From Yponomeuta sedellus (lineage: Eukaryota; Arthropoda; Insecta; Lepidoptera; Yponomeutidae): a stretch of 64,000 nucleotides of DNA. Both the position numbers and the translations under genes were made by a program. Positions 50,739-61,077 of the stretch are shown here, one piece after another. Position 1 is the stretch's first letter. Each line of letters starts with the position of its first letter. Under the pieces are notes generated by a model. That model made no database searches. It saw nothing but the letters and a program-made list of their open reading frames with translations, and had not been told where the DNA came from. The stretch lies in assembly GCA_934045075.1 (NCBI GenBank), contig OW203737.1, positions 3,051,965 to 3,115,964 of the forward strand, written 5' to 3'.

Positions 50739-51548
50739 CGTAATTATGTTGACTTATCTAACTAGTTTGATTCTTATCAAGTTTTAATTACTCAATAAAA
50801 AATATCATCCTCTTATCTATATTATTTCTTATATTTATCAATCAATCAATCTATATCTGACCAATTGTAATTGTCTATCTGTCAAACTCCATGCTAAATC
50901 CTATCGGAAATGTCAGGATTCTGATTGTATACCTATTACCATGATGTACATTTAGCTATGCATAATCAACTAAGGCTAGCCTGCACCACTTTCTTAAACG
51001 AGGCTTAAATAGCATTTTACTAAAATTCTTCATAGAAAATAAGATTTAAAAAATGGTGCCATATTGAAATATCTCAAACATAAATTTAAATATTCAACTT
51101 CTCCTTAACGACTCTTACTTGCTTCCAAAACCCGTTCCAGTTAAGCTCTGCGAATCAGAGCAAAACCTAGTCCGACTCTTCCGACCAACAATGAAGTAAA
51201 TTAATAAGGAAATAATTTAATAACTACCGCTCGTTAAAAGTTGTGCTGTAGGTACCAATTCCTAGCCCTACTCATTCTCATACACAACTTGGGCCACCGA
51301 TAACCCTAATCACCTTTAAAATTACATTTTCTAATTGACTGGTCTACATAGCAATCATATTGCAGCTGCTAATTTTGCCATTAATCAGACTTTACTTGTC
51401 TTGACACAACAGAGATGAAAGAAACAGAAGCTCAAGCAGCTTTTGTCTCGTGATAATACCAGACAAAACATTTCATGGGGTAATACTATTTAAGACTCGC
51501 TCTCCAGGTCCTATTGGCGGGGTATGCAACTCATTGTTCGACCTTAGT
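50739..51548. other. non-coding; M2-like scrap at 51140-51195
   Basis: TTAAGCTCTGCGAATCAGAG and CAAAACCTAGTCCGACTCTT match the core of the fold-back M2 family without its arms. The rest is unassigned. Confidence 0.45.
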
Positions 51549-51690
51549 TTTTAACGGTGCAAACCACTTTAAACTTTTATAAATATTTATTTAATTCTGT
51601 CGTCCATTTTCAAAAATAAAATAGTGCCACCAATTTTTGAGATTTCTCCCATTTTTATCATTACTACTTTACATCTGGACTAGACCTGAC
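51549..51690. mobile_element. MITE M8, left half only
   Basis: AACGGTGCAAACCACTTTAA, TCGTCCATTTTCAAAAATAA, TTTTTGAGATTTCTCCCATT and ACATCTGGACTAGACCTGAC follow the left half of 37863-38147. Confidence 0.7.
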
Positions 51691-51894
51691 AATTTATACC
51701 TGTTTATTCCGTTTTATCCAGTTTTCTGTTAATATATTTTTACAAATAAAATACACAAACACCTTAAATCAAGCAAAAAGTTGAAGTCGTTCCAGTTTTA
51801 TTATTTATAAAAGTTTTAAAACACTACAAGTTTGGTCCAATTCAGCCTGTACTCGTCTACTGCAAGACAATCCCCCCCCAAGGAACAGCACTTC

Positions 51895-52075
51895 GCTCTG
51901 TCCTTGTCCGTCCTCATCTAGCCAGTGAAAGCAATCTGCCTCAGCTCGTCGGTCCAGCGAAGTGCATCCTTCGCTGCATTTGCCAGTTCGTGATCACCAC
52001 TCGAAAACCTTGGCATCCCATCTACCATCGGATCTTTGGCATATCTGACCCGACCACTGCCACTACAGTTTGCTA
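51895..52075 (-). pseudogene. RTE-like LINE C-terminal fragment
   Basis: In shifting minus-strand frames: SDGRWDAKVFEW, SRTGKCSEGC, LRWTDELRQIAF. The VLEW/TGKRS/RWTDD order identifies it. Badly decayed. Confidence 0.6.
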
Positions 52076-52216
52076 ATCCTGTAGGCTTTTATTCATCACC
52101 TCAGTTATTTAGCAGATTGATAGTCCAATTGAGTTAAGTTTAGTCCAATTAACAAACGATAAAAAAATATTCCAAAGATTTTTTTTCTTTATATCCGTTA
52201 CAAAATTATCCCAAAT

Positions 52217-52265
52217 GAGCTGAATTTTAATCAAGTTATAATATAACCTGATCAAAATTCAGCTC
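52217..52265. repeat. 24-bp palindrome, 1-base loop, 2 mismatches
   Basis: GAGCTGAATTTTAATCAAGT+TATA mirrors TATAACCTGATCAAAATTCA+GCTC. It abuts the AT array. Confidence 0.85.
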
Positions 52266-52267
52266 TA

Positions 52268-52269
<2 letters not shown>

Positions 52270-52352
<83 letters not shown>
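52270..52352. repeat. (AT)n microsatellite, ~41 units
   Basis: Uninterrupted TA dinucleotides. Confidence 0.98.
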
Positions 52353-52354
<2 letters not shown>

Positions 52355-52355
<1 letters not shown>

Positions 52356-52480
52356 CTTGAAATTGCAAATCTGCGGTGAGCATGCGTGGTAATTAAGCCC
52401 ATGAGCTTAATTACCGCATTCTGGATTGAGGTATTTGAACACCTCAAACACTCAGATTTCGTCACGATCTGCAGGGCAAT
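52355..52480. repeat. F-family fragment with inverted copy
   Basis: GAGCATGCGTGGTAATTAAG+CCC is immediately mirrored by GAGCTTAATTACCGCATTC, then TTTGAACACCTCAAACACTC in reverse orientation. Confidence 0.65.
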
Positions 52481-52811
52481 AAACTATTTATTATGGTAAT
52501 ATTGCGTTGGGCTTCTGTGCGTTGTATTATCACTTTCTAGCTAGTAACAAAGTATATTCAGTACCTGCGTTGTTTCAATAGAATATTCTAATAATGGAGT
52601 TCATGAATTGCATTGCAAACTGGGAATGGAATTGTTTAATTTTAGAACTTCAATAAGCAAGTTTAACAGATGGGTAATTTAACGTTTCACTTAGAAAAGT
52701 TTTATGAACATTAAATAGTTTGCAGTTACGCAGAGCTACATGCAGATGGTTTTTAGACCAAAAACGTGTTAAGAAAGAAAAATAATTGTGTAATGTAACG
52801 TATTTTTTTCA
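52481..52811. other. AT-rich, nothing recognised
   Basis: No ORF or family match. Confidence 0.35.
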
Positions 52812-53194
52812 TTATACTATTTTTTTTTAATGCACTAACCCGTGCTAAGGACACCTTTAAAAACCTATTTAGAGGCTAAAAATTTCACCCATGCCGGGAT
52901 TCGAACCCGCAACCTCTGGCTATCCGTGCCAGCGCTCTACCAATATTGAGACAATGGGCGACTCACCGGCATCAGTGAAATTTCGAACCTCTTTACACTA
53001 TCCTCTGTATTACGTACAGGCAGCGACATCTGGCTTAAGCAAATTGCATCACTTACAGCCCCGAATACCTACTTTGCAGTTAGGTTTTACATCGGAACGA
53101 TATAACTGTACCCACATGATTATACTATTTTCATTTTTGATGCACTAACCCGTGCTAAGGACAACTTTAAAAACCTATTTAGAGGCTAAAAATT
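52812..53194 (-). repeat. T-family element, unit plus repeated tail
   Basis: A full minus-strand unit whose tail motif (TGCACTAACCCGTGCTAAGG+ACA then AAAAACCTATTTAGAGGC) appears at both 52830 and 53142, as expected for a tandem array cut down to one and a bit units. The module has a two-base insertion (CCAATATTGAGACAATGGGC). Confidence 0.85.
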
Positions 53195-53282
53195 ACATTT
53201 CATTTCATCGCCCGTTGGCAAACCTTAAGCCTGGTCTTTAGATGTTCGGTCAATGATGTATTTGTTAATATGAAAAAAATAC

Positions 53283-53341
53283 TTTAAAAACCAATTTAGA
53301 GGTTAAAAATTAAGGAAACCTATTTAGAGGTAAAAAAATTT
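53283..53341. repeat. T-family terminal motifs, two scraps
   Basis: AAAAACCAATTTAGAGGTTA and GAAACCTATTTAGAGGTAAA, without modules. Confidence 0.55.
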
Positions 53342-53379
53342 AAGAACGACCCAGGTCTATACTCAGCATTGGGCAGAGG

Positions 53380-53500
53380 TGGGCTGATGATGATGATGAT
53401 AAAAAGTCAGACGGACGGAAGAAGAGACGGACGGACAGACAGTCAGACAGACGTCGTAGGAAGTTTGGCGTCCTTCGGGGTACCGTAAAATTAGGTTTTT
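53380..53500 (-). repeat. GGTTCCGT-family fragment
   Basis: AGACGGACGGACAGACAGTC and GTCCTTCGGGGTACCGTAAA. On the minus strand the order is TTTACGGTACCCC then GTCTGTCTGACTGTC, as in the plus-strand copy at 63927. Confidence 0.6.
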
Positions 53501-54163
53501 TTGTATCCTCATGTTTCTGTACGAATTCAGAAATTATGTGTTTCAATCTTTTTTTTCAAATATAATTGTTCTATTATGTTAGCCGCTGCCTTCGGGCCGT
53601 GTTTGTAGAGGAGAAAAAAGTAAATGTTATTTCTTATGTAATGTCCTATTTAATGTTTCGTGTGCAAAGTATAATAATAACTAGCTACCTAAACTTTATA
53701 GTCTACTTTACTCTTGTTATTATTTACCTTCTTAACCCATACACTCTCTTTCTGAGAGAAAGGCCTGTGCCCTCCACTGTGGTACATAAATAAGCAACTT
53801 AAAAGAAATATTTAAATTACCTATCGAAGACACTGTTATCAGGTCTCTCCATATTTCAATAACACATTGTGGTATGTATACATTGTGATATGTATACATA
53901 ATGCCGTCTATATCTGTAATACGATTGACCCACTTACCTCATCAATGGTATAAAATTTAATAAAGCAAAGCTCATCAGCCGTGCATTGCTTTACAAAAGA
54001 TAAACGGTGAAAATTCCCACTTCCACCTTTCCATCGTTAAAGAAGTAGTCCAGAAGGCGCGACTGCTCAAAACGTACCATCACGGGTAGCATGCTGACGC
54101 GACCCGCGCGTTTTAACCTTAAAAGTCGCGACTTTTTATCAAATTCTGATATTTTTGCACTAT
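53501..54163. other. mixed small scraps
   Basis: TTAGCCGCTGCCTTCGGGCC at 53578 (LINE 3' end type of 15640, reversed) and ACTCTCTTTCTGAGAGAAAG+GCCTGTGCCCTCC at 53743 (F family). The rest is unassigned. Confidence 0.5.
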
Positions 54164-54356
54164 CATATTCTTTTTAATGCACTAACCCGTGCTAAGGACA
54201 ATTTTAAAAACCTATTTAGAGGATAAAAATTCCACCCATGCCGGGAGTCAAACCCGCTATCCGTGCCAGCGCTCCTCAAACTGAGCTAATGGGTGACTCA
54301 CCGGCATCAGTGAAATTTCGAACCTTTTTACAATATCCTCTCTGTATTACGTACTT
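54164..54356 (-). repeat. T-family element, damaged module
   Basis: The module has a deletion between the T and anticodon arms (GGGAGTCAAACCCGCTATCC), so the cloverleaf is lost. The tail and body are typical. Confidence 0.8.
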
Positions 54357-54404
54357 TCGTAACTACCACATAATATTAACTTAACTCCAGATACACTGAC
54401 GTCG

Positions 54405-54490
54405 CAAGAGGCGAGCTACCGACGACGCGAGCTCCATCTTTACTCACCATGATTAAGCTCTTCGAATGGGGGTGAAACTTGGTCTTAGGC
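54405..54490 (+). repeat. M2 fold-back family core scrap
   Basis: GCTACCGACGACGCGAGCTC, CATCTTTACTCACCATGATT and AAGCTCTTCGAATG match the core of 42500-42560. No arms. Confidence 0.6.
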
Positions 54491-54509
54491 TTTCTACGTT
54501 TTATTTTAT

Positions 54510-54758
54510 ACTAGCTGTGCCCCGCGGTGTTACCCGCGGTTTATCGATTTTCTGATGGGGACAAGGTATTTTTCCGCAATAAAACGTAGCTTTTGTGTTC
54601 TAAACTGTTAGCTAACTCCACACGAAATTTTATTAAAATCCCTCCAGCCGTTTAGACGTGAAGAAGTTACGACCAAACATACTCACTAACTTTCGCCTAT
54701 ATAATATTACAAAGGCAAAAGTTAGTGAGTGTTTATGTTCGTAAATTCTTCACGTCGG
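54510..54758 (+). repeat. RTE-type LINE 3' end with mirrored extension
   Basis: ACTAGCTGTGCCCCGCGGTG, CGCGGTTTATCGATTTTCTG and GCCGTTTAGACGTGAAGAAG, ending TTTCGCCTATATAATATTAC. From 54715 the last ~45 bases return in reverse (GTTAGTGAGTGTTTATGTTC, TTCTTCACGTCGG), giving a palindrome at 54648-54758. Confidence 0.7.
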
Positions 54759-54821
54759 TACCATTATGGTACCATACCATTATGGTACCATACCATTATG
54801 GTACCATACCATTATGGTACC
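54757..54821. repeat. 16-bp palindromic minisatellite, ~4 units
   Basis: ATTATGGTACCATACC repeats four times. The unit is itself nearly self-complementary (GGTACCATTATGGTACC). Confidence 0.95.
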
Positions 54822-55090
54822 CTGGATCTCTACTTGTTTTACATCATGTCAGGTATACAATAAAGAATCAGCGCAAAAATAAATGGAGCGCCAATTGTAA
54901 GCTTCTAGGAAATTTCTGGAATTAGCTAGCGTTTCCGATAAATATATCAATAAATATTGGTAACTAGTAGTATATATTAGATTACTTCTTAGAATACATC
55001 GGTAGTGCTTAGCGGAGAGTATTGCACCTGTAATTGTCACAAACGCTAGCCCTCTGTTATTAGATTAAAGTTAAACTTATAATGTAGTGT

Positions 55091-55222
55091 GCACTAACGG
55101 CTTAACGTGCCCTGCGAAGCACGGAAGCGCTCGAAAAAATGCCACTATCGGTAGTCACGGGACGTTTACGCATCCAGCATCTTACCGCGCCTGTTGTTGC
55201 TTAACTCAAGTGATTAATTCCA
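55091..55222 (-). repeat. 5S-derived SINE, head half only
   Basis: CACTAACGGCTTAACGTGCC, CGGTAGTCACGGGACG, CATCCAGCATCTTACCGCGC, TTGTTGCTTAACTCAAGTGA. The 3' half is absent. Confidence 0.75.
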
Positions 55223-55482
55223 GACACATAGACATAAATAAAATTAAATGCCATGGGATGAAATAACCGATAATAATAACTTTCACACTACACAATTACT
55301 TGTCCTGGCCCTGTGCTCTGACAACCAGGCAAGGCAAAGACCTCACAAAGATTAAAATACTCCCAGACCGAGACGTCAGTCTAATTACCACAACCTCCGG
55401 CATGGTGATACCGCTAGCCTAACGAGGCAGTCATTCCCCGATAGTTTCTTATTTGGTTCGCAAATACTAACATTCTGCCTTG

Positions 55483-55838
55483 TTATACTATTTTTAATGC
55501 ACTAACCCGTGCTAAGGACAATTTTAAAAACCTATTTAGAGGCTAAAAATTCCACCCATGCCGGGATTCGAACCCGCGACCTCTGGCTATCCGTGCCAGC
55601 GCTCTTTCCAACTGAGCTAATGGGCGACTCGCCGGCATCAGTGAAATTTCGAACCTCTTTACACTATTCTCTGTATTACGAACAGGCAGCGACATCTGGC
55701 TTAGGTAAATTGTATGCCCAAATTGCAATTAGGTAAATTGTGGCGAGTCGCCCATTAGCTCAGTTGGAAAGAGCGCTGGCACGGATAGCCAGAGGTCGTG
55801 GGTTCGAATCCCGGCATGGGTGGCATTTTTAGCCTCTA
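55483..55838. repeat. T-family inverted pair
   Basis: Minus-strand module at about 55553-55627 and plus-strand module at about 55747-55821, facing each other around a shortened body (AGGTAAATTGTATGCCCAAA). Together they form a large imperfect palindrome. Confidence 0.85.
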
Positions 55839-55911
55839 AATTTAAAATTCTGCCTTTTATTTTTTGCAAAAACTGAAGCGACAGTATGATCAAGTATTAA
55901 GTAATTTAACG

Positions 55912-56123
55912 TGCCTTGCAAAGCACGGAAGCCACTAGCGAGTCAGGTGACGGTCACCCATCCAGCACCTACCTGCGCCTGTTGTTGCTTAACTCAAGTG
56001 ATTGATTTCAATCACTCGGCTCGTCTAAGCCACGAGCGCTTCCAGTGGTAGAGTAAGGTCTAACCTTCCTACGACGCAAAAAGAGACCCGTGACCCAGCA
56101 GTGAGGACATATAAGGGTTGATA
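55912..56123. repeat. 5S-derived SINE, two opposed halves
   Basis: A minus-strand head half (55912-56043: ACGGTCACCCATCCAGCACC, CAATCACTCGGCTCG) is fused to a plus-strand 3' end (56044-56123: GAGTAAGGTCTAACCTTCCT, GACATATAAGGGTTGATATC). Confidence 0.75.
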
Positions 56124-56755
56124 TCGAAGGAACGCAACTTAGAAATAAATTAATTTGTACGTGCCGAGATTCGAACCCATACCTCTCAAATGCTATGCAA
56201 GCAACCTACCGATCACTACCACCGCTGTTACTTTTTCAAAGGGTTAATTTTGTAGCCTGTAACTAAACCAAGAGTTTTACAAACATAGAGAAAATGGCGC
56301 GCTTATCTACTTATGTACAATGGACTGTTTATAAACCCTCTTGTTATGAAATGGCCCGTAACATAACAGAAAACAAGGTTGGTCTTACTAGATTGCACTG
56401 CATTCTTCTGTTTTACTTATTTGACGGTTAAATCAGGCAAATGACGTGATTCCGACCAATGTTAATGCTTGCTGAGGCGTCGTCCTGACATTATTACACG
56501 TTTTTAGGGTCTCGCGGTCGGTAAAGAGACGTCTAGAGTGTCTAGAGGGTTAATTTTTGAGATATTTGTGTCTTCTTCTCTTCTTCAGGCTCAGGTGTGT
56601 CGTGACCGAATGGCACAAAAAACAGAGGGTTATTTCTATAAGACACAATTCTTGAATCATATTTGTATATCGCTATATTAACGTAATGTGGTATTTTTTG
56701 TAAATTATCATTTAGAATTAACGGACGTTAGATAATCACAAACACAAATATATTA
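56124..56755. other. non-coding; possible tRNA-like scrap
   Basis: GTGCCGAGATTCGAACCCAT at 56161 is a B-box-like sequence on the minus strand with no clear A box. No other feature. Confidence 0.35.
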
Positions 56756-57608
56756 TTATACTATTTTTATTTTTATTTTAATGCACTAACCCGTGCTAAG
56801 GAACAAATTTAAAAACCTATTTAGAGGCTAATTTTAGGCTAATACAGAGAATAGTGTAAAGAGGTTCGAAATTTCACTGATGCCGTGAGTCGCCCATTGG
56901 CTCAATTGGTAGAGCGCTGGTACGGATAGCCAGAGGTTGCGGGTTTGAATCCCGGCATGGGTGAAATTTTTAGCCTCTAAATAGGTTTTTAAATTTGTTC
57001 CTTAGCACGGGTTAGTGCATTAAAATAAAAATAGTATAATCATGTGGGTACAGTGATATCGTTCCGATGTTAAAACCTAACTGCAAAGTAGGTAGTCGGG
57101 GCTGTAAGTAATGCAATTTGCTTAAGTCAGATGTCGCTGCCTGTACGTAATACAGAGAATAGTGTAAAGAGGTTCGAAATTTCACGGATGCCGTGAGTCG
57201 CCCATTGGCTCAATTGGTAGAGCGCTGGTACGGATAGCCAGAGGTTGCGGGTTCGAATCCCGGCATGGATGAAATTTTTAGCCTCTAAATAGGTTTTTAA
57301 ATTTGTTCCTTAGCACGGGTTAGTGCATTAAAATAAAAATAGTATAATCATGTGGGTACAGTGATATCGTTCCGATGTTAAAACCTAACTGCAAAGTAGG
57401 TAGTCGGGGCTGTAAGTAATGCAATTTGCTTAAGTCAGATGTCGCTGCCTGTACGTAATACAGAGAATAGTGTAAAGAGGTTCGAAATTTCACTGATGCC
57501 GTGAGTCGCCCATTGGCTCAATTGGTAGAGCGCTGGTACGGATAGCCAGAGGTTGCGGGTTCGAATCCCGGCATGGGTGAAATTTTTAGCCTCTAAATAG
57601 GTTTTTAA
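56756..57608 (+). repeat. T-family tandem array, 308-bp period
   Basis: Three plus-strand tRNA-like modules at 56891-56963, 57199-57271 and 57507-57579, exactly 308 bases apart. The linking sequence is almost identical (AATCATGTGGGTACAGTGAT...). The first unit is preceded by the tail in reverse (56756-56830), which mirrors 56968-57040 for about 70 bases. That unit therefore has terminal inverted repeats while the following ones are simple direct copies. Confidence 0.95.
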
Positions 57609-58703
57609 GCAAATATATTTTATTTTGATTCCAAATTATTTATTCTAAAATGTATCAATCGATGGCGCTAGACGTTTGTTGTACCGCGGTATGGTTGTGT
57701 TTAACCTATAATATAAGTAGATGTAGAAAAAAAAAATTTTGTTTCTGGTTTTTGAGAAATAAATACGTCAAAATAGACAGAATTTTAAAAGTAAAACAGT
57801 GAACAATAATGGTCAGAGCACATCGTTTACAACCACCAAGAAAAATATTTTTTATTGATAATAGACATGCGCAAAACAGTACCGTAAGAGAACATGCCGC
57901 GCCATATGGTATTATAGCAGTACGCAGTACTTAGTACGCGGAACATGGCCTACCTGAGATGTCGCATTATAACTCACGAGGGTCACGTTTAAAGTCATTG
58001 TAATTATGCCTACATGACATAGCCCATCTGTATTATGAATTATAATTAAAATTCGTGGCGGTTTAAAAGAAATGCAGGCCTTATCAAGGATGTATTGAGT
58101 TCAAAACGCTTTACCGGCGTGAATACAGCGGAATCTCGTAGGATAGGATAAAAAAATTTCGAAACCCTATTAGCAAAGCAATAAGGGCCGCGACGTTCTG
58201 ATGATAACATAGGTAACATAGGTAATTGATAGGCTTCTAGAGAAACTATTTATATTCGCTGCATGTCGAACAAAGGCTTAAGACATTCTCGGAATACATA
58301 TCTACATACTACAGAACCCATCATCAAACTATATGAAAACACTCTTTTTCTCCCACTGGCTTCCCACATACGTCTCATTTACCCATTGTCAGTAAAAATG
58401 AGCTCCGGATTAAGTTGCGTTGGCATTACATTTTTCACGAACGTATGATCTTATTTTGATGAGATATTTATACAAATGTCTCCCTATTCTCAGGCTTTCT
58501 GAACCTTATCAATCTCCAACAGAATTCGCATAGAAATTCGGGTTCTTTTTTTTGTGTTTCCCGTTACGATACTGGATGCAGGAGCAACGTGGAAGATTTT
58601 TGGGGCAAATAAAAATCGACAACTTTATTGTCGAAATAATACGTTCTGTTCCCAAGGTTGGCACTAGTCAATATACACTGGAAACTATACAGACGGCGAT
58701 GAA
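57609..58703. other. non-coding, nothing recognised
   Basis: A 61-codon plus-strand frame at 58263 has no features. No family match. Confidence 0.35.
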
Positions 58704-58705
58704 TA

Positions 58706-58919
58706 CAGTCTGTTAGCTTTTACAATATACCTCGGCTACTATCGGATAGAATCAGATATGTTCGTGATATAGAAATATCGAAACTAATATGATACTTAAT
58801 ACCGTGTAGTAATTAATGAATATAATTCAGAGTAGGAAGTAGTATTACACTCGTGTGCTTTCGGCGAAAACCGAAGCCTACTCTAGAGCCCGAGGTATAT
58901 TCTTAAAGCTAACAGACTG
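58706..58919. mobile_element. mariner-like MITE with TA duplication
   Basis: Termini CAGTCTGTTAGCTTT and AAAGCTAACAGACTG, about 33 bases of inverted repeat out to AATATACCTCGG, 214 bp, flanked by TA on both sides (58704-58705 and 58920-58921). This matches the expected form of a Tc1/mariner-derived non-autonomous element. Confidence 0.8.
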
Positions 58920-58989
58920 TATATCTTCTTCTCAATGACTTCCAACAGACGAAGCCGGTGTTAGAAAATATCTCCTAATACTAACTTAA

Positions 58990-59150
58990 TTCCGAGTTCA
59001 CTTATTTGAAAAGATAAAATGATCAGAAGTAACCGACACCGGCGTACGTCCGTGCAACGACTGAGTTGAAGAGGTGAAGATGATCTGTCAGTATCCTAGA
59101 CATTGGCGGTCCCTCGCCTCTGCCTAACTCTCTGGGATACAGACGTGATT
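58990..59150 (+). pseudogene. VSAYPS-type LINE C-terminus scrap
   Basis: ACCGACACCGGCGTACGTCC, GGTGAAGATGATCTGTCAGT, GCGGTCCCTCGCCTCTGCCT and the end GGGATACAGACGTGATTAT. Confidence 0.6.
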
Positions 59151-59244
59151 ATTCCCTCCAAAGCCCTGGCGTCCTAGAAACAGGAATAACTTTCTTAATT
59201 CACACCCAATTATTTAGTAGGAAGTCTCTGAAAAAATTATGGAA

Positions 59245-59278
59245 CTGGAACAGTAAGAAGAAAAACTTACTGTTCCAG
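59245..59278. repeat. perfect 13-bp palindrome, 8-base loop
   Basis: CTGGAACAGTAAG and its mirror around AAGAAAAA. One mismatch further out the pairing continues three more bases. Confidence 0.9.
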
Positions 59279-59377
59279 GTCCAATATTTTCCTCGTAATT
59301 TTTTGGACAACAAGAACAAAAAGTTCTTCAAAATTTACAAAGCTTTAGGAGACTTGAAGTAACTGTTACATCCAGCG

Positions 59378-59423
59378 CTTAGGAGGTTATGTTATGCTTC
59401 AGAGCATAACATAACCTCCTAAG
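59378..59423. repeat. perfect 21-bp palindrome, 4-base loop
   Basis: CTTAGGAGGTTATGTTATGC+T and its exact mirror around TCAG. Confidence 0.95.
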
Positions 59424-59441
59424 AATCCGTCGATACTAAGA

Positions 59442-59494
59442 ACTAGTCGGACTGGGTGCAGCTCCGAATCAGAGCTGCACCCAGTCCGACTAGT
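59442..59494. repeat. perfect 23-bp palindrome, 7-base loop
   Basis: ACTAGTCGGACTGGGTGCAG+CTC mirrors 59472-59494 around CGAATCA. The sequence belongs to the M2-type 3' end (AGTCCGAC...AATAATGTGTCGTGCC...TTTAGTTCAAAAAT continues to 59571) but the mirrored copy is local. Confidence 0.95.
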
Positions 59495-59930
59495 CTGACG
59501 AAAATTTACTGAGTGATTCCGGAAGTAATTTAATAATGTGTCGTGCCTACAAAAATTTTAGTTCAAAAATACCTATCTACTGTTTCAAATTTATTTACAA
59601 GGTGGATAGAGACCTAAGCATCTACCTGTAACAGATCGTTGAGCGATATAAGTGAATATTTTGTCTTCTTTGTCACGATAATGGTTTATAGTTATTTTTC
59701 TTATTTTGTGCCGTTGAATTTCCAAACAAGGAATAAGAATAATAATAATAATTATTAATATATTATTAGCCGTCAATTTGTTGTATTGTTCAACGAACAG
59801 AACCCAGCATAGAGCCGAGCATAGATACGAAAAAAAATCACCATCATGCTATAAAACGCTCTTATAAATTAAACGTCTGATGGCGGAATTATGACTAAAT
59901 TGCTAAACGGCAAAAAATGGTTGTCGTATG
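59495..59930. other. M2-type tail then AT-rich sequence
   Basis: TTTAATAATGTGTCGTGCCT and ATTTTAGTTCAAAAATAC (59530-59575) match the tail outside the arms of M2 copies 1 and 3. The rest is unassigned. Confidence 0.5.
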
Positions 59931-60250
59931 GCTAGAATGCTCACTAGAATGCTTGCTGCAATCCTCACCAGAATGCTCACTAAAATGGTCAAAAGAAAGC
60001 TCGTTATAGTGCACACGAGAACGCTCTCTGGAATGCTCGCTAGAATACTCACTATAATTCTTGCTACCATCCTTACCAAAAGGCTTGCTAGAATGCTCAC
60101 GAGAAAGTTCTCTAGAATTAACACTAGATGTACGCAAAAATGCTCACTAGAACGCTTGCTAGAATCCTCACCAGAACGTTTACTAGAATGCTCACGAGAA
60201 CGCTCACTAGAACGCTCGCTAGAATGCTCGCTAAAACGCTCTTGCAAATT
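59931..60250. repeat. 12-bp minisatellite (GAATGCTCACTA)n, diverged
   Basis: About 26 units with frequent substitutions (GAACGCTCGCTA, GAATCCTCACCA). Because 12 is a multiple of three, several frames stay open on both strands for 80-114 codons with tetrapeptide repeats such as SEHS. They have no other gene-like property. Confidence 0.9.
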
Positions 60251-60600
60251 TTTGTGAGCTTTTACCTGTACCTAATGACTATTCGCTCGAAATCAGCAGC
60301 TTTAGTTTATATAACCTTTAAACATTTGCCGTCGTAATAAGATTAACCCGCTCACGCTCTCTTAACTGCATTTTGTTTAGGAAATGTAGATAGTTAACCT
60401 GAACAAGGAAATTCATAGTCGTAGCTGTATTTCCCCTATTCTGAATTCGTATCAGGAGTTTGAATTAAAGTAAGTACCTACTTAATTTTTCTGAATAAGA
60501 AGCTTTCAAACTTGTTACAAAAAACGTGGCGAAATCCCATTTTCTGTGCAGGCAAATAAAATTTACGAGTTGCGGCTCCTTTTACTGCATGGTACAGTTC
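60251..60600. other. non-coding, nothing recognised
   Basis: No ORF or family match. Confidence 0.35.
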
Positions 60601-60838
60601 TACTTTCCGTGCTTTGCAAGGCACGTTAAGCTGTTGGTGCCGGCTGTCATATAATGGTAGTAGTTAAGCCGTGTCAGAGGCCTTATGGGCGGCCTGATAA
60701 CTTCTGACAGTAAGGCCCGCCATTGTCTTACAATCCTCCACTAACCCGGACTTGGCCCCCGTGGTGGAGTAAGGCCTAAACTTCCTGCTATGCAGGAAGA
60801 GACCCGTGCCCCAGCAGTGGGGACATACAATGATTGAT
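60601..60838 (+). repeat. 5S-derived SINE, head missing
   Basis: TTCCGTGCTTTGCAAGGCAC, GGTGCCGGCTGTCATATAAT, GACTTGGCCCCCGTGGTGGA, and the end GGGGACATACAATGATTGAT. Confidence 0.85.
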
Positions 60839-61077
60839 AACGAACTGTCCTACTTTCCTACAGAAAGAAACAAGAAAAATATACGTTCAAGCATAATTAA
60901 CAATTCAATACCAAACATTTCCCAAACTAGGACTAGTTTGGGAAGAGTGATCAAGCAAATATATCACAAACATGGTAACTCACCAAAAGTGAGGCTATAA
61001 TTTTGTGCAAGTTAAATAGGCCTCCACCAGGAATCGAGCCTAGGATGCCTTTTTTGGTAGCCAAGCGTGAAGATGTT

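Noticed and set aside
56891..56963. Functional tRNA gene (possible Ser, GGA anticodon)
   Set aside because: Loop lacks U33, the T stem is mismatched, the module is always embedded in the dispersed T unit and never stands alone, and no Pol III terminator run of T follows directly.
56756..57608. CRISPR array
   Set aside because: The regular 308-bp spacing is a tandem repeat with nearly identical linkers, in a eukaryotic genome; no short repeat/unique spacer pattern.
59895..60257. Ser/Glu/His-rich repeat proteins
   Set aside because: Translation of the 12-bp minisatellite in several frames on both strands.
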